Part shown: positions 27,171 through 35,242 of the stretch, piece after piece | Position numbering within the stretch: the first letter of the stretch is position 1 | Layout: each line of letters begins with the position of its first letter | DNA from: an uncultured Gammaproteobacteria bacterium | Lineage (GTDB): Bacteria > Pseudomonadota > Gammaproteobacteria > SZUA-152 | Reading direction: 5' to 3' | Assembly: GCA_913009875.1 (NCBI GenBank) | Contig: CAJVYS010000021.1 | Coordinates: 1-35,242 of the forward strand | Length of the DNA: 35,242 nt | Program-made: the position numbers and the translations under genes | The notes under the pieces: generated by a model | The model's database searches: none | Seen by the model: only the letters and a program-made list of their open reading frames with translations | Told to the model about the DNA's origin: nothing

Positions 27171-29225
27171 ATGAAGGTCGACGGACAAAAAACACTCATT
27201 CGCGCGATCACCCTGATCGCCCTGATCGCTCCCGTGGCAAACCACGCCCTGGTGCGCGATACGCAGCCCGGACAGACGGCAATACTGCCGCCCGCCCTGA
27301 GCGAAGGCGCGGAATCCCGCGCCGATATGTTGTCGCGGGTACTCGACTACCGCGCCGACGAACGCGGCGCACAGCGTGCCCTGTACCAGCAGGCCGAACA
27401 GGCCCTGGGGCAGCGCCAGCTGACACAATTCCATGAACTGCTGCCCCGACTCACGGACTATCCCCTCTATCCCTATCTACAATATCAGGACCTCAAACAG
27501 CGCCTGCACCGTGCCAGCCGCCGTGAAATCGACCAGTTTCTTGACCGCTACACCACACTGCCCATCGCCAACAGCCTGCGTCGCAAGGTACTCAGGCGCG
27601 CCGCGAAGCGGCAGGATTGGCAAGGCTACCTGCACTACTACCGCCCCACGCAAAATGTGACCCTGCAATGTCACTACCTCGCGGCACGCCTGTACAACGG
27701 CGAAACCCAGAGCGTCTATGCGGATATCCAGCAGCTGTGGCTCAGCGCCCGATCCCGCCCCAACGAGTGTGACGGCGTCTTCGCACAATGGCGCGACGCC
27801 GGACAGCTCAGTGATGAACTGCTCTGGCAACGCATTGAACTGACGCTGGGACAGGGACGACGCCAGCTTGCCGGCTATCTCGCCCGGCAGTTACCGGCCC
27901 GGGATCGCCACTGGGCGCAGCTCTGGATCGGTCTGCATCGTTACCCCGACCAGCTCCCTCGGCGCTACAAGGCACTACTGAAACCCCACCCCAAGGCAAG
28001 ATCGATCTTCATCGATACCCTGCAACGCCTGATACGGCGCGACCCACAAAAAGCGATCGAGTTTTGGCAGACCCATACGGCAGAATTCAGCCCCCGAATC
28101 TCCCTCAACGAGGCCGAACAGGCAACCCTCTACCGCCGTTTCGCCATGGCCCTGGCCCTGCGCCACCAACCCAATGCCGAAGCCTGGTTCAGACGCATCC
28201 CCGCCAGCCATCAAACCGACTCATCACGTAGCTGGCGGGTACGGGCCGCCATACGCAATAAACACTGGCAAACCGTACGCCACGCCATCAACGCCATGCC
28301 GGAAAAACAGCAACAGACCGACCGCTGGCGCTACTGGGAGGCCCGCGCCCTGGCGGAACTGGGCCAGGAAAAAGAGGCAAAAGCGCTACTGGGTGAACTG
28401 GCCGGGCGGCGCAACTATTACGGCTTCCTGGCCGCAGATCGCCTGTCACTACCCTATCCCCTGCAGACCCAACCCTATCAGCCCAGCGCTGCGGAATTGT
28501 TCACGCTGCAGGAACAGCCGGACATTCGCCGCACCGCTGAGCTTTACAAACTGGGGCGACTTCTCGAAGCCCGCCGCGAATGGCGCATCGCCATGCAAAA
28601 GCTGGACGAAACCCACCGCCAACAGGCCGCCAAACTGGCCCAACTGTGGAACTGGAACGGGCAGTCTATCCTCACCATGGCCAGCACCTCTCACCGCAAC
28701 GACCTGGAGCTGCGTTTCCCACTGCTGTTCAGGGAGGAGGTACTTGCCCTGTCGGAAACCAAAGGCCTGGAAGCGGCCTGGACTTACGGCGTGATACGCC
28801 GTGAAAGCGCCTTCATCATAGATGCCCGCTCCTCCCGCGGGGCAACGGGGCTGATGCAGCTAATGCCGGCCACCGCCAAGCGCATCTCACGCAGCCTGAA
28901 TGTCCGTTATCGCGGCCGCAGCACTCTGCTGCAGCCGGAAACCAACCTCAAGCTGGGCACCGGCTATCTGGCCAAGATGATGACGCGCTTCGACAATCAG
29001 ACCGTGCTGGCCACGGCGGCCTACAATGCCGGCCCCCGGCGGGTGAAAAAATGGCTGCCGGGAGAAACGGCAATGGACGCCGACCGCTGGATCGAAACCA
29101 TCCCCTACAAGGAAACCCGTGAGTACGTTAGCAATGTCCTTGCCTACACCATTATCTATGCCGACCTTCTGGGTCAGCAGAACGTGCGTCTTGGCGCACA
29201 TATGGAGCCGGTGCAAGGGCAGTAG
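27171..29225 (+). CDS. slt: Soluble lytic murein transglycosylase (Slt70 type)
   Basis: This 684-residue periplasmic enzyme cleaves the MurNAc-GlcNAc bond of peptidoglycan with formation of 1,6-anhydroMurNAc. The N-terminus has a signal-like segment (LIRAITLIALIAPVANHAL). The middle is a superhelical U-domain of helical repeats (for example YYGFLAADRLSLPY, a typical Slt motif). The C-terminal goose-lysozyme-like catalytic domain carries VIRRESAFIIDARSSRGATGLMQLMPATAK (catalytic Glu in the RES motif), LQPETNLKLGTGYL, AAYNAGPRRVKKWLP and ETREYVSNVL. The length fits Slt70 of E. coli. It is a single gene on the plus strand, with no clear promoter beyond a TATATT at about 27112. Confidence 0.96.
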   Translation: MKVDGQKTLIRAITLIALIAPVANHALVRDTQPGQTAILPPALSEGAESRADMLSRVLDYRADERGAQRALYQQAEQALGQRQLTQFHELLPRLTDYPLYPYLQYQDLKQRLHRASRREIDQFLDRYTTLPIANSLRRKVLRRAAKRQDWQGYLHYYRPTQNVTLQCHYLAARLYNGETQSVYADIQQLWLSARSRPNECDGVFAQWRDAGQLSDELLWQRIELTLGQGRRQLAGYLARQLPARDRHWAQLWIGLHRYPDQLPRRYKALLKPHPKARSIFIDTLQRLIRRDPQKAIEFWQTHTAEFSPRISLNEAEQATLYRRFAMALALRHQPNAEAWFRRIPASHQTDSSRSWRVRAAIRNKHWQTVRHAINAMPEKQQQTDRWRYWEARALAELGQEKEAKALLGELAGRRNYYGFLAADRLSLPYPLQTQPYQPSAAELFTLQEQPDIRRTAELYKLGRLLEARREWRIAMQKLDETHRQQAAKLAQLWNWNGQSILTMASTSHRNDLELRFPLLFREEVLALSETKGLEAAWTYGVIRRESAFIIDARSSRGATGLMQLMPATAKRISRSLNVRYRGRSTLLQPETNLKLGTGYLAKMMTRFDNQTVLATAAYNAGPRRVKKWLPGETAMDADRWIETIPYKETREYVSNVLAYTIIYADLLGQQNVRLGAHMEPVQGQ

Positions 29226-29709
29226 TAACCCCTCCCGCAATTGTCTTAAACCGCACATAAAATTCGCCCCAGCCGAGTGTTGAAGTCGCACAGGTCGCAT
29301 TTGTGGATCTCGGGCTTGAATCCAACAAGAATCTTGTTCATGCGATACAGGCAAGTCGCGCAACACTCCCCGCCCGCAAAGAACCTCTGATCAGCACCCT
29401 GCCCATTATCCCCAAGCAGCCCGCCGTTGCGCCAACACGCTGATTCCATTCAGGCCTGTTATAAAACCCCAGCAATAAAGCGCCAGCGGCGGAACATCTG
29501 TTGAGTTTCACCATCGTATATGAGAGAGCGCGGGGGAACCCGACGAAAAAACCCGGCTTCATTTATCTGGAAATAGCGAAAAAACACGATAAATGTAACC
29601 AGGGTAGCAGCGGGAAGCATCTATCTGTATTTAACTCCGTCATCCAGCATCAGATCAATTTATCTTTCACTGTAAAAATTTCGACATCCAATGAAAAAGG
29701 ATTCAGGTC
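29226..29709. other. 484-bp gap with a possible tiny cysteine-containing frame
   Basis: On the minus strand a frame ends ...CDLCDFNTRLGRILCAV (stop at about 29246). It could begin at the internal ATG MNKILVGFKPEIHKCDLCDF (31 codons) or further upstream. It contains CxxC and a 15-bp palindrome AACAAGAATCTTGTT. GAACCTCTGATCAGC at 29381-29395 again resembles an insertion-sequence end and shares ACCTCTGA with the palindrome at 26911. This may be a decayed mobile-element end; no recognisable transposase remains. The rest shows nothing. Confidence 0.25.
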
Positions 29710-30192
29710 ATGGCCAAAGCAAACCTCAATACTTTCCCTTCAACAGTCCGTAAAATCTCGAGGTCTTATCAGACATTTTCGAAAAGCAAAGATAAAAAAC
29801 AGGAAAACACTCCTTACCACTCCGTTAATGGCATGACAGAGCACAGCCATCTTGTCGCAGAAGATACGCTCAGTGACTGGCGAAGGAAGAGCGCGATAAC
29901 CACGCCGCCGGACTACCCCTCGGAACATCGTAGAGATCAACGCCAGGCTTCAAGACTGAATGTTCATGTGTATCGACATGGCAAAAAGCTTGGCGCAACC
30001 CGTAGCTGCGATATAAACGCAAAGGGCCTCGGCGTCGAATGCGGAAAACTGAATTTACATGAAGGTGAAGTTGTCGAGATTGACTTGCCCGAAAATTCGG
30101 TTCCTGACGGCATCGCGTCTCATGCCTGCTGTCTCGTGGTTCACACGGGGGAACAGTGTGGCCTCATGTTTCTTGACCTGGAAGATCGCTGA
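29710..30192 (+). CDS. PilZ-domain protein
   Basis: It is 160 residues; the ATG at 29710 follows AAGGATTCAGGTC. The first about 75 residues are polar and low in pattern (ISRSYQTFSKSKDKKQENTP). The rest fits a PilZ domain: HRRDQRQASRLNVHVYRHG supplies the RxxxR element of the c-di-GMP site, and SCDINAKGLGVECG replaces the usual D/NxSxxG. EVVEIDLPENSVPDG and GEQCGLMFLDLED complete the barrel. A later start at the ATG at 29833 would shorten the tail. It probably binds cyclic di-GMP, but the altered second motif makes this uncertain. It lies just upstream of cfa. Confidence 0.78.
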   Translation: MAKANLNTFPSTVRKISRSYQTFSKSKDKKQENTPYHSVNGMTEHSHLVAEDTLSDWRRKSAITTPPDYPSEHRRDQRQASRLNVHVYRHGKKLGATRSCDINAKGLGVECGKLNLHEGEVVEIDLPENSVPDGIASHACCLVVHTGEQCGLMFLDLEDR

Positions 30193-30202
30193 TCGATATC
30201 TT
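30173..30202 (+). promoter_or_regulatory. Possible promoter for cfa inside the end of the PilZ gene
   Basis: TTGACC (30173-30178) and TATCTT (30197-30202) have an 18-bp spacer, about 64 bp before the cfa start codon. Confidence 0.35.
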
Positions 30203-30265
30203 TTACAATAATAGCAATCAACAAATCAACAGGAAGAGTTAGACAGACAACCGGAGGAGACAGAA

Positions 30266-31537
30266 ATGGATGATCTATCTCGCATGGAGCCTGATCAAGC
30301 CCTTGCCGGCAAACGCATCCTTCAGCGGATACTGGCGGATTATAGCGGGCCGGTAGCCATTTATCTGTGGAATGGGGAACACGTGACGGGTGATGCTACA
30401 GCGCCATGCCGTCTGGAAATCAGACATCCCGCAGCCATGCGACAGATGCTGCTCCATCAGGCCATCGTGCCGCTGGGCGAGGCCTACCTGGCAGGAGATC
30501 TCGTCGTGGAAGGGAATATGGAGGCCCTGTTTGATCTGGTCGAATACCTGCGGCGCTATAAAGCCAAGTGGTCAGACCGGGTAAGCATCCTCAACCAGGC
30601 GCTACACCTCCCAACCCACGGACAGGGCTCTATTCCAGAGATAGCGCGCGCCGGCCGTGCTCTGCACCGAAATTCATCGGAGGCCATTGCCCGCCACTAC
30701 GATGTCAGCAACGACTTCTATCGCCTATGGCTGGATCCGGAGATGGTCTATTCCTGCGCCTATTTCCGTGACACCGAACAAGGGTTGGCTGAGGCGCAAG
30801 AGGATAAACTTGACTATATTTGCCGCAAATTACATTTGCGTCCGGGGCAATCGCTACTCGATATCGGCTGTGGCTGGGGTGCGTTGGCAATATGGGCAAC
30901 GCATCACTATGGTGTTCAGACGCACGGCATCACGCTCAGCAACAAGCAATACGAGTACGCCAAAGAACGGATACAGCGAGAGGGACTGGAGCAGCAGGTC
31001 ACGATAGAGCTGCGCGACTACCGCGACCTGCCCGATGATACCCACTACGACCGCGTGGTCAGTGTGGGGATGTTCGAACACATCGGAATCGCGAATTTTC
31101 CCTGCTACTTCAAGACCGTAAGCCGCGTGCTCAAGCCTGATGGGCTGTTCCTAAATCATGGCATCACCAATGACACTGGCTGGCAGCGCACGTCGATAAC
31201 CCGCTTCGTCAATCGCTACGTATTTCCCGATGGTGAACTAACACGCATCAGTGCGGTTTGCTCTGCGATGGAGGACGCTGGATTTGCCATTGTCGATGTG
31301 GAGAGTCTGCGACGTCATTATGTACTGACCCTGCGGCGCTGGATCGAGAGACTGGAGACACAGCGCGAGGAAGCCGTAAAGCTGGTGGGTAATTCGGCCT
31401 ACTTGCTGTGGCGTCTGTATATGGCGGGTTCGGCCTATTACTTTGAGCAGGGCAGCCTGGACATCTACCAAGTGCTGGCCGGACACCGATACCAACCCTT
31501 GCCAACTCCCTTGCGACGCACAGACCTTTACCTTTAG
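30266..31537 (+). CDS. cfa: Cyclopropane-fatty-acyl-phospholipid synthase
   Basis: The 423-residue SAM-dependent methyltransferase adds a methylene bridge to unsaturated acyl chains of membrane phospholipids. The N-terminal lipid-binding part (VPLGEAYLAGDLVVEGNMEAL) is followed by IARHYDVSNDFYRLWLDPEMVYSCAYF. SAM motif I is LLDIGCGWGALAIWA; GITLSNKQYEYA and VSVGMFEHIG (with the conserved Glu) follow, and the C-terminus includes RRHYVLTLRRWIERLE. GGAGGAG lies 7 nt before the ATG. No lipid-related partner genes are in view; the PilZ gene upstream is separated by 73 bp. CFA synthases are usually induced on entry to stationary phase. Confidence 0.96.
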   Translation: MDDLSRMEPDQALAGKRILQRILADYSGPVAIYLWNGEHVTGDATAPCRLEIRHPAAMRQMLLHQAIVPLGEAYLAGDLVVEGNMEALFDLVEYLRRYKAKWSDRVSILNQALHLPTHGQGSIPEIARAGRALHRNSSEAIARHYDVSNDFYRLWLDPEMVYSCAYFRDTEQGLAEAQEDKLDYICRKLHLRPGQSLLDIGCGWGALAIWATHHYGVQTHGITLSNKQYEYAKERIQREGLEQQVTIELRDYRDLPDDTHYDRVVSVGMFEHIGIANFPCYFKTVSRVLKPDGLFLNHGITNDTGWQRTSITRFVNRYVFPDGELTRISAVCSAMEDAGFAIVDVESLRRHYVLTLRRWIERLETQREEAVKLVGNSAYLLWRLYMAGSAYYFEQGSLDIYQVLAGHRYQPLPTPLRRTDLYL

Positions 31538-31616
31538 GTGGAAGAGAAGAAAGTAGCCGCAGCTGTCAGCAGTCCGCCAACCTCCCACGCACCAATTCAC
31601 GAAAAGAACCAAGAAC

Positions 31617-31650
31617 AAAAAAAAGAGGGCCACTCATTCGAGCGGCCCTC
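31617..31650 (-). terminator. Strong intrinsic terminator (minus strand), possibly bidirectional with cfa
   Basis: GAGGGCCgCTC-GAAT-GAGtGGCCCTC on the minus strand is an 11-bp stem with one mismatch and a 4-nt loop, followed by eight U. It sits 26 bp after the stop of the small AT-rich minus-strand gene. In the plus direction the stem is followed only by CGGTTTG, so it may end cfa transcripts more weakly. Confidence 0.85.
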
Positions 31651-31675
31651 CGGTTTGTAGTTACACATATGAATT

Positions 31676-31906
31676 TTAGTATTGCCCTGCTGCCTTGAAC
31701 CTGATGTCCAGGTGGCAGCCCCCGAGATGCTTTAGGATTTCCAGACGAGTGGATATCACACCGCATCTACATTGTGGCCCCGAGCAGACTCTAGTTGGAT
31801 CAAATGACATTTCAGGGCAACACTTAATCTTGATATTAGTCAATTTTTGGGTGACTGCAAGCAATATTTTGCGATTATCATATAAGTTCTGATTATCAAA
31901 AGACAT
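31676..31906 (-). CDS. Small cysteine-rich protein of unknown function
   Basis: It has 76 residues, MSFDNQNLYDNRKILLAVTQ at the N-terminus. Its cysteines are grouped: KIKCCPE, then CSGPQCRCG and GGCH, a spacing that could hold a metal or disulfides. There is no signal peptide. Support for a real gene comes from its position: the stop codon lies 26 bp before a strong terminator reading in the same direction, and GGGGTGAAG is upstream of the ATG. It is clearly more AT-rich than the surrounding genes. I do not recognise a family. Confidence 0.5.
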   Translation of the reverse strand: MSFDNQNLYDNRKILLAVTQKLTNIKIKCCPEMSFDPTRVCSGPQCRCGVISTRLEILKHLGGCHLDIRFKAAGQY

Positions 31907-32260
31907 TTAGTCTTCACCCCGATATTTACAGTCTTTTTTGCTATATCACTCACAAATATAGATTCATCCGGATCGTAGATTTTCCAAGTTTTTATATACT
32001 CTAAACACTACTTCAAGTGTAATCGCCAAGTCACTCAATACGCAGTTAATTTCACTGCTATCCTGTTAACAAAATCTTGCTGTGGTACAGTCGGCCAATA
32101 TGCGGAGCAAGACGCTCGGTTAATGCTATTGGAGACAGGGGTTTGAGTAACCGCTCCCGTCAAGGCCCGCCCCGCGGGGCGCTTTGGCTATTCCGGATAA
32201 CGGGTCAAGCCCGGCAGAATGAGGTGAAGTTAACGGGGCACCATTAAGTTCACTGATAAC
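31907..32260. other. 354-bp intergenic region, AT-rich then GC-rich
   Basis: The first about 200 bp are AT-rich (many TATA-like stretches) and probably contain the promoter of the small minus-strand gene, though I cannot pick one with confidence. At 32169-32180 lies the perfect palindrome GCCCCGCGGGGC. Near 32238-32251 GGGGCACCATTAAG weakly recalls the ends of the element upstream of thrS. No gene is seen. Confidence 0.4.
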
Positions 32261-35217
32261 TCACAATTGCGAAACTATCTCTTCCAGCCGCTTTGGTGAA
32301 ACGGGCTGCGAGGTCTTCAGTCCCTGCGCAAAAACTGAAACACGATACTCCTCCAGCATCCAGCGCAATTGAATCAGAACAGGATGTGTTTTTTCCTTGT
32401 GTTCCAGCTTGTTCTGATAAAGAGCAAGAAATGGCTTTAACTTTGCCATCCGTTCTTTGTCGGCCGCCGGTGTCTGCTGCAATTTTTCAATACGCTGCTC
32501 CACCGCACGCAGAAAGCGTGGCAGATGTTGCAACCATTCGAAGGATGTGTCGGTCAGAAAGTCAGGATAAATCAATGCCGCGAGCTGTTGTTGAATGTCC
32601 TTCACCGCATCCATGGCCTGAATGGGCAGCTGACCGCGCAGCCGTTTTTGTACCAGGTGATGGCGGGCAATAATGTCGCTGGCCAGTTGCCCCACCGTGT
32701 TTGCCACGGCCATCAGTTCGGATTGCCGGGCTTCGACAAGGGCCTCGAAATCCGACTGGCTGCGTACCCCATGACCGCTAGGAAAGAAGCAGCGGTCGAT
32801 GATCAGCGCCTGCAGGTCATCTTTCAGTGCATCGCAATGGTCGACGCCCACGTATTGCAGACAGAGCGTGTCGATGCCCGGCAGGTTGCGGCGCAGGTAT
32901 CTGCAGGGTTTGGGCAGGGTCAGGGCCACCAGCGCGCGCAGGCCGGCACGGTGAGACGCGGCGGCGCGCGCCTCGGCGTCGAAAAGCTGGATGGCCAAGC
33001 TGCCATCGGCCTGCACGGCCAGTGCGGGAAAGGCGCGAAAACGACTGCCGGCACGCTCAATTTCGACGAATTCCGGCAGATCACCGAAGTCCCAGCGGGT
33101 GATATCACTACGCTCCCAGTGGTGCTTGTCCAGCGTTTGCGCAAAATCATCGCTGGCGTGCTCACCGAACTGTGTTTGTAACGCAGCCAGATCACGACTG
33201 TGGCCGATGCACTTGCCACCCACGTCGATAACCTCGTAGCGCATGCACAGGTGGTCGGGCAGCGCTGCCGTAGGCCAGACGTCTGCCGGCACATCGACGC
33301 CGTGATGCCGCTTCAGCAGTCCTTCGAGGGCGTTCAGCAGACTGCCCTCGGGCGGCGCCTCGGACAGCCGGCGCACCAGCGACCGGGCCGTATCCGGCAC
33401 CGGCACCAACGCCTTGCGGATCGGCTTGGGTAGGCCCTTCAGCAATGCGGTGACACGTTCCATCAGCAGCCCCGGCACCAGCCATTCGAAACACTCGGGA
33501 TCAAGCTGATTGAGTGCCCCCAGGGGCACCAGCGCACTGACACCATCGTCCTCGCCACCCGGATTAAAACCATAGCGCAGGTGTAGGCGTACGCCGTTGA
33601 CGCTCATTTCACCGGGATAATCACTGTCACCGAGGCCGGCGCGCTGCGGATGAATGACCAGCTCACGCGGCAGCTCGAGCAGATCCGGCTCAGCGGCCTC
33701 GGCCTGTTTGCGCCACTTCTCAAACAGCGGACCGCTGTGGATGTGTGCGGGCAGGCGTTGATCGAAGAAAGCAAACAGCTGCGCCTCATCAGCCAGCACG
33801 TCACGCCGACGGCCACGTGCCTCGATATCCTCCGCCTCGCGGATCAGGGCCTGGTTATGGCGCATAAACTCGGGCTCATCGCCCTTCTGTCCACGACGGG
33901 TAGTGGGTCGATAGTTGCCGGCGATTAATGCCTCACGAATAAATATCTCACGCGCCACCGGGGTGTCGACGGGACCGAAATGCACCCGCTTGCCCGACTG
34001 GATCAGCAGCCCGTACAGGGTCACCGTCTCCAGCGCCGTGACCTGTGAACGCCGCACGTCCCAGCGTGGCTCCGTATAGCTGCGCTTGACCAGATGCCTG
34101 GCCTGCGACTCGATCCACTCCGGATCGATACGGGCAATGCCGCGTGCATAGAGCCGACTGGTCTCGACGACCTCCGCCGCCATCATCCACTTGGGGCGTT
34201 TCTTCGCCACCGCAGAGCCGGGAAAGAGATAGAACACCGAATTACGCGCACCCTGGTATTTCTGCGGGCCTTTGCGCGGCCGGGAGGTACGGCCCTTGAC
34301 TGCGGTAGGCTTGTTGTCTTCCTCCTCCAGCCGGTTACCGAGATTGCCCAGCAGGCCGGTAAGCAGGGCACGGTGAAGAACCGCATAATCGGCAGGTTCG
34401 CTGTTCATACTCAGCCCCATATCCCGGGCCTGGGTCTTGAGCTGCTGCCAGGTCTCACGCCATTCGCGCATGCGCATGAAGGCGAGGAAGGACTTGCGGC
34501 AATATTTGCGCAGCTGGCTGCTGGACAGGTGCTTGCGCTGTTCCTCAAAGTGCCGCCACAGGTTCAGCAGGCTGACAAAGTCCGAGTGTTCATCGGCAAA
34601 GCGACGGTGCTGTTCGTCGGCCTGCTGTTGCTTCTCCTGCGGGCGTTCGCGCGGATCCTGAATGCTCAGGGCGCTGGCGATCACCAACACCTCGCTGAGA
34701 CAGCCTTGCCGGCCGGCTTCGAGGATCATACGGCCGATGCGCGGATCCAGCGGCAGGCGCGCCAGCTGCCGGCCCAGGGGCGTGAGCTGGTTGTGTTCGT
34801 CCAGCGCACCCAGTTCGTGCAAAAGGCGATAGCCGTCGTGGATGAAACGCTGATCCGGCGGGTCGATGAAGGGGAATTCCTCCGGGTTGCCCAGACCCAG
34901 CTGGCGCATCTGCAAAATGACCGAGGCAAGGTTGGTGCGGCGCAGCTCCGGCTCGGTGAACTCGGGCCGGGCGAGGAAATCCTCTTCCGAATACAGACGG
35001 ATGCAGACGCCGGCGGCGACACGCCCGCAGCGACCGGCGCGTTGATTGGCCGAAGATTGGGCGATCTTCTCGATGGGCAGGCGCTGCACCTTGCTGCGGG
35101 TGCTGTAGCGGCTGATGCGCGCGGTGCCAGGATCAATGACGTAACGAATGCCGGGCACCGTGAGCGAGGTCTCGGCGACATTAGTCGCCAAAATAATACG
35201 GCGCCGTGCGCTGGTCT
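32261..35217 (-). CDS. hrpA: ATP-dependent RNA helicase HrpA, N-terminus cut by the contig end
   Basis: It is a DEAH-box RNA helicase; E. coli HrpA rescues stalled ribosomes. About 985 C-terminal residues are visible, starting within motif V (RRRIILATNVAETSLTVPG), followed by motif VI QRAGRCGR. Next come the winged-helix/HA2 and OB-fold (RNSVFYLFPGSAVAKKRPKWMMAAEVVETSRLYARGIARIDPEW), and a long C-terminal region of the DUF3418 type ending in WMLEEYRVSVFAQGLKTSQPVSPKRLEEI. Walker A and the DEAH box lie outside the window. The end matches HrpA, which typically has about 1300 residues, so some 300 are missing. It is convergent with cfa, with the small AT-rich gene between them. Confidence 0.96.
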
Positions 35218-35242
35218 AGATCGGAAGAGCACACGTCTGAAC
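35218..35242 (+). other. Illumina sequencing adapter at contig end (artefact)
   Basis: The last 25 bases begin AGATCGGAAGAGC and continue as the standard TruSeq read-1 adapter. They interrupt the hrpA reading frame and do not belong to the genome. True sequence ends at 35217. Confidence 0.97.

Noticed and set aside
32161..32190. GCCCCGCGGGGC palindrome as hrpA terminator
   Set aside because: No T-run follows on the minus strand; it could equally be part of a repeat.

Overview
The window looks like a piece of a GC-rich gammaproteobacterial chromosome. The main evidence is the intact block thrS-infC-rpmI-rplT-pheS-pheT-ihfA-merR-like-tRNA-Pro. Supporting evidence is a uvrB gene divergent from an aspartate-type aminotransferase, and an HsbR/HsbA-like partner-switching pair of the kind known in Pseudomonas. 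I cannot name the species. The right end is a contig end: the last 25 bases (35218-35242) are Illumina adapter, not genome.

Layout, left to right. 1-7314 (minus): a two-partner secretion locus. tpsB encodes the outer-membrane transporter, followed by a very large exoprotein gene (tpsA) that runs off the left edge. The exoprotein has a strikingly regular repeat architecture of 94- and 59/60-residue periods with RTX-like GGxGxD turns. 7446-8814 (plus): a Sel1-repeat/SPOR-like secreted protein and a small protein rich in [E/D]RR motifs. 8815-9060: dispersed repeats. 9061-11249 (minus): uvrB followed downstream by tRNA-Val. 11341-12733 (plus): aminotransferase, then tRNA-Asn.

12734-14564 is an accessory patch between tRNA-Asn and tRNA-Pro. 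It holds the 3' stub of an alpha/beta hydrolase gene, a DUF1778/GNAT toxin-antitoxin pair with a near-consensus promoter and operator-like inverted repeats, and a short tyrosine-recombinase-like C-terminal remnant 15 bp from the tRNA-Pro 3' end. 14565-22468 (minus) is the translation operon from thrS to tRNA-Pro. Its pheS and pheT are separated by 343 bp of repeat and hairpin DNA, and infC appears to start at ATC. 22627-22768 is a MITE-like inverted-repeat element upstream of thrS.

22817-26870 (minus): a multispanning membrane protein, a YceI-family periplasmic protein, a STAS protein, a response regulator-PP2C-HATPase fusion, and a rhodanese. 27171-31537 (plus): slt lytic transglycosylase, a PilZ-domain protein and cfa. 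31617-31906 (minus): an AT-rich, cysteine-rich small gene with a strong terminator. 32261-35217 (minus): hrpA, truncated at the contig end.

Functional picture: mostly housekeeping (translation, DNA repair, cell wall, lipid modification) with two regulatory or surface systems, the TPS adhesin and the partner switch. The most unusual feature is the composite repeat of the TPS exoprotein.
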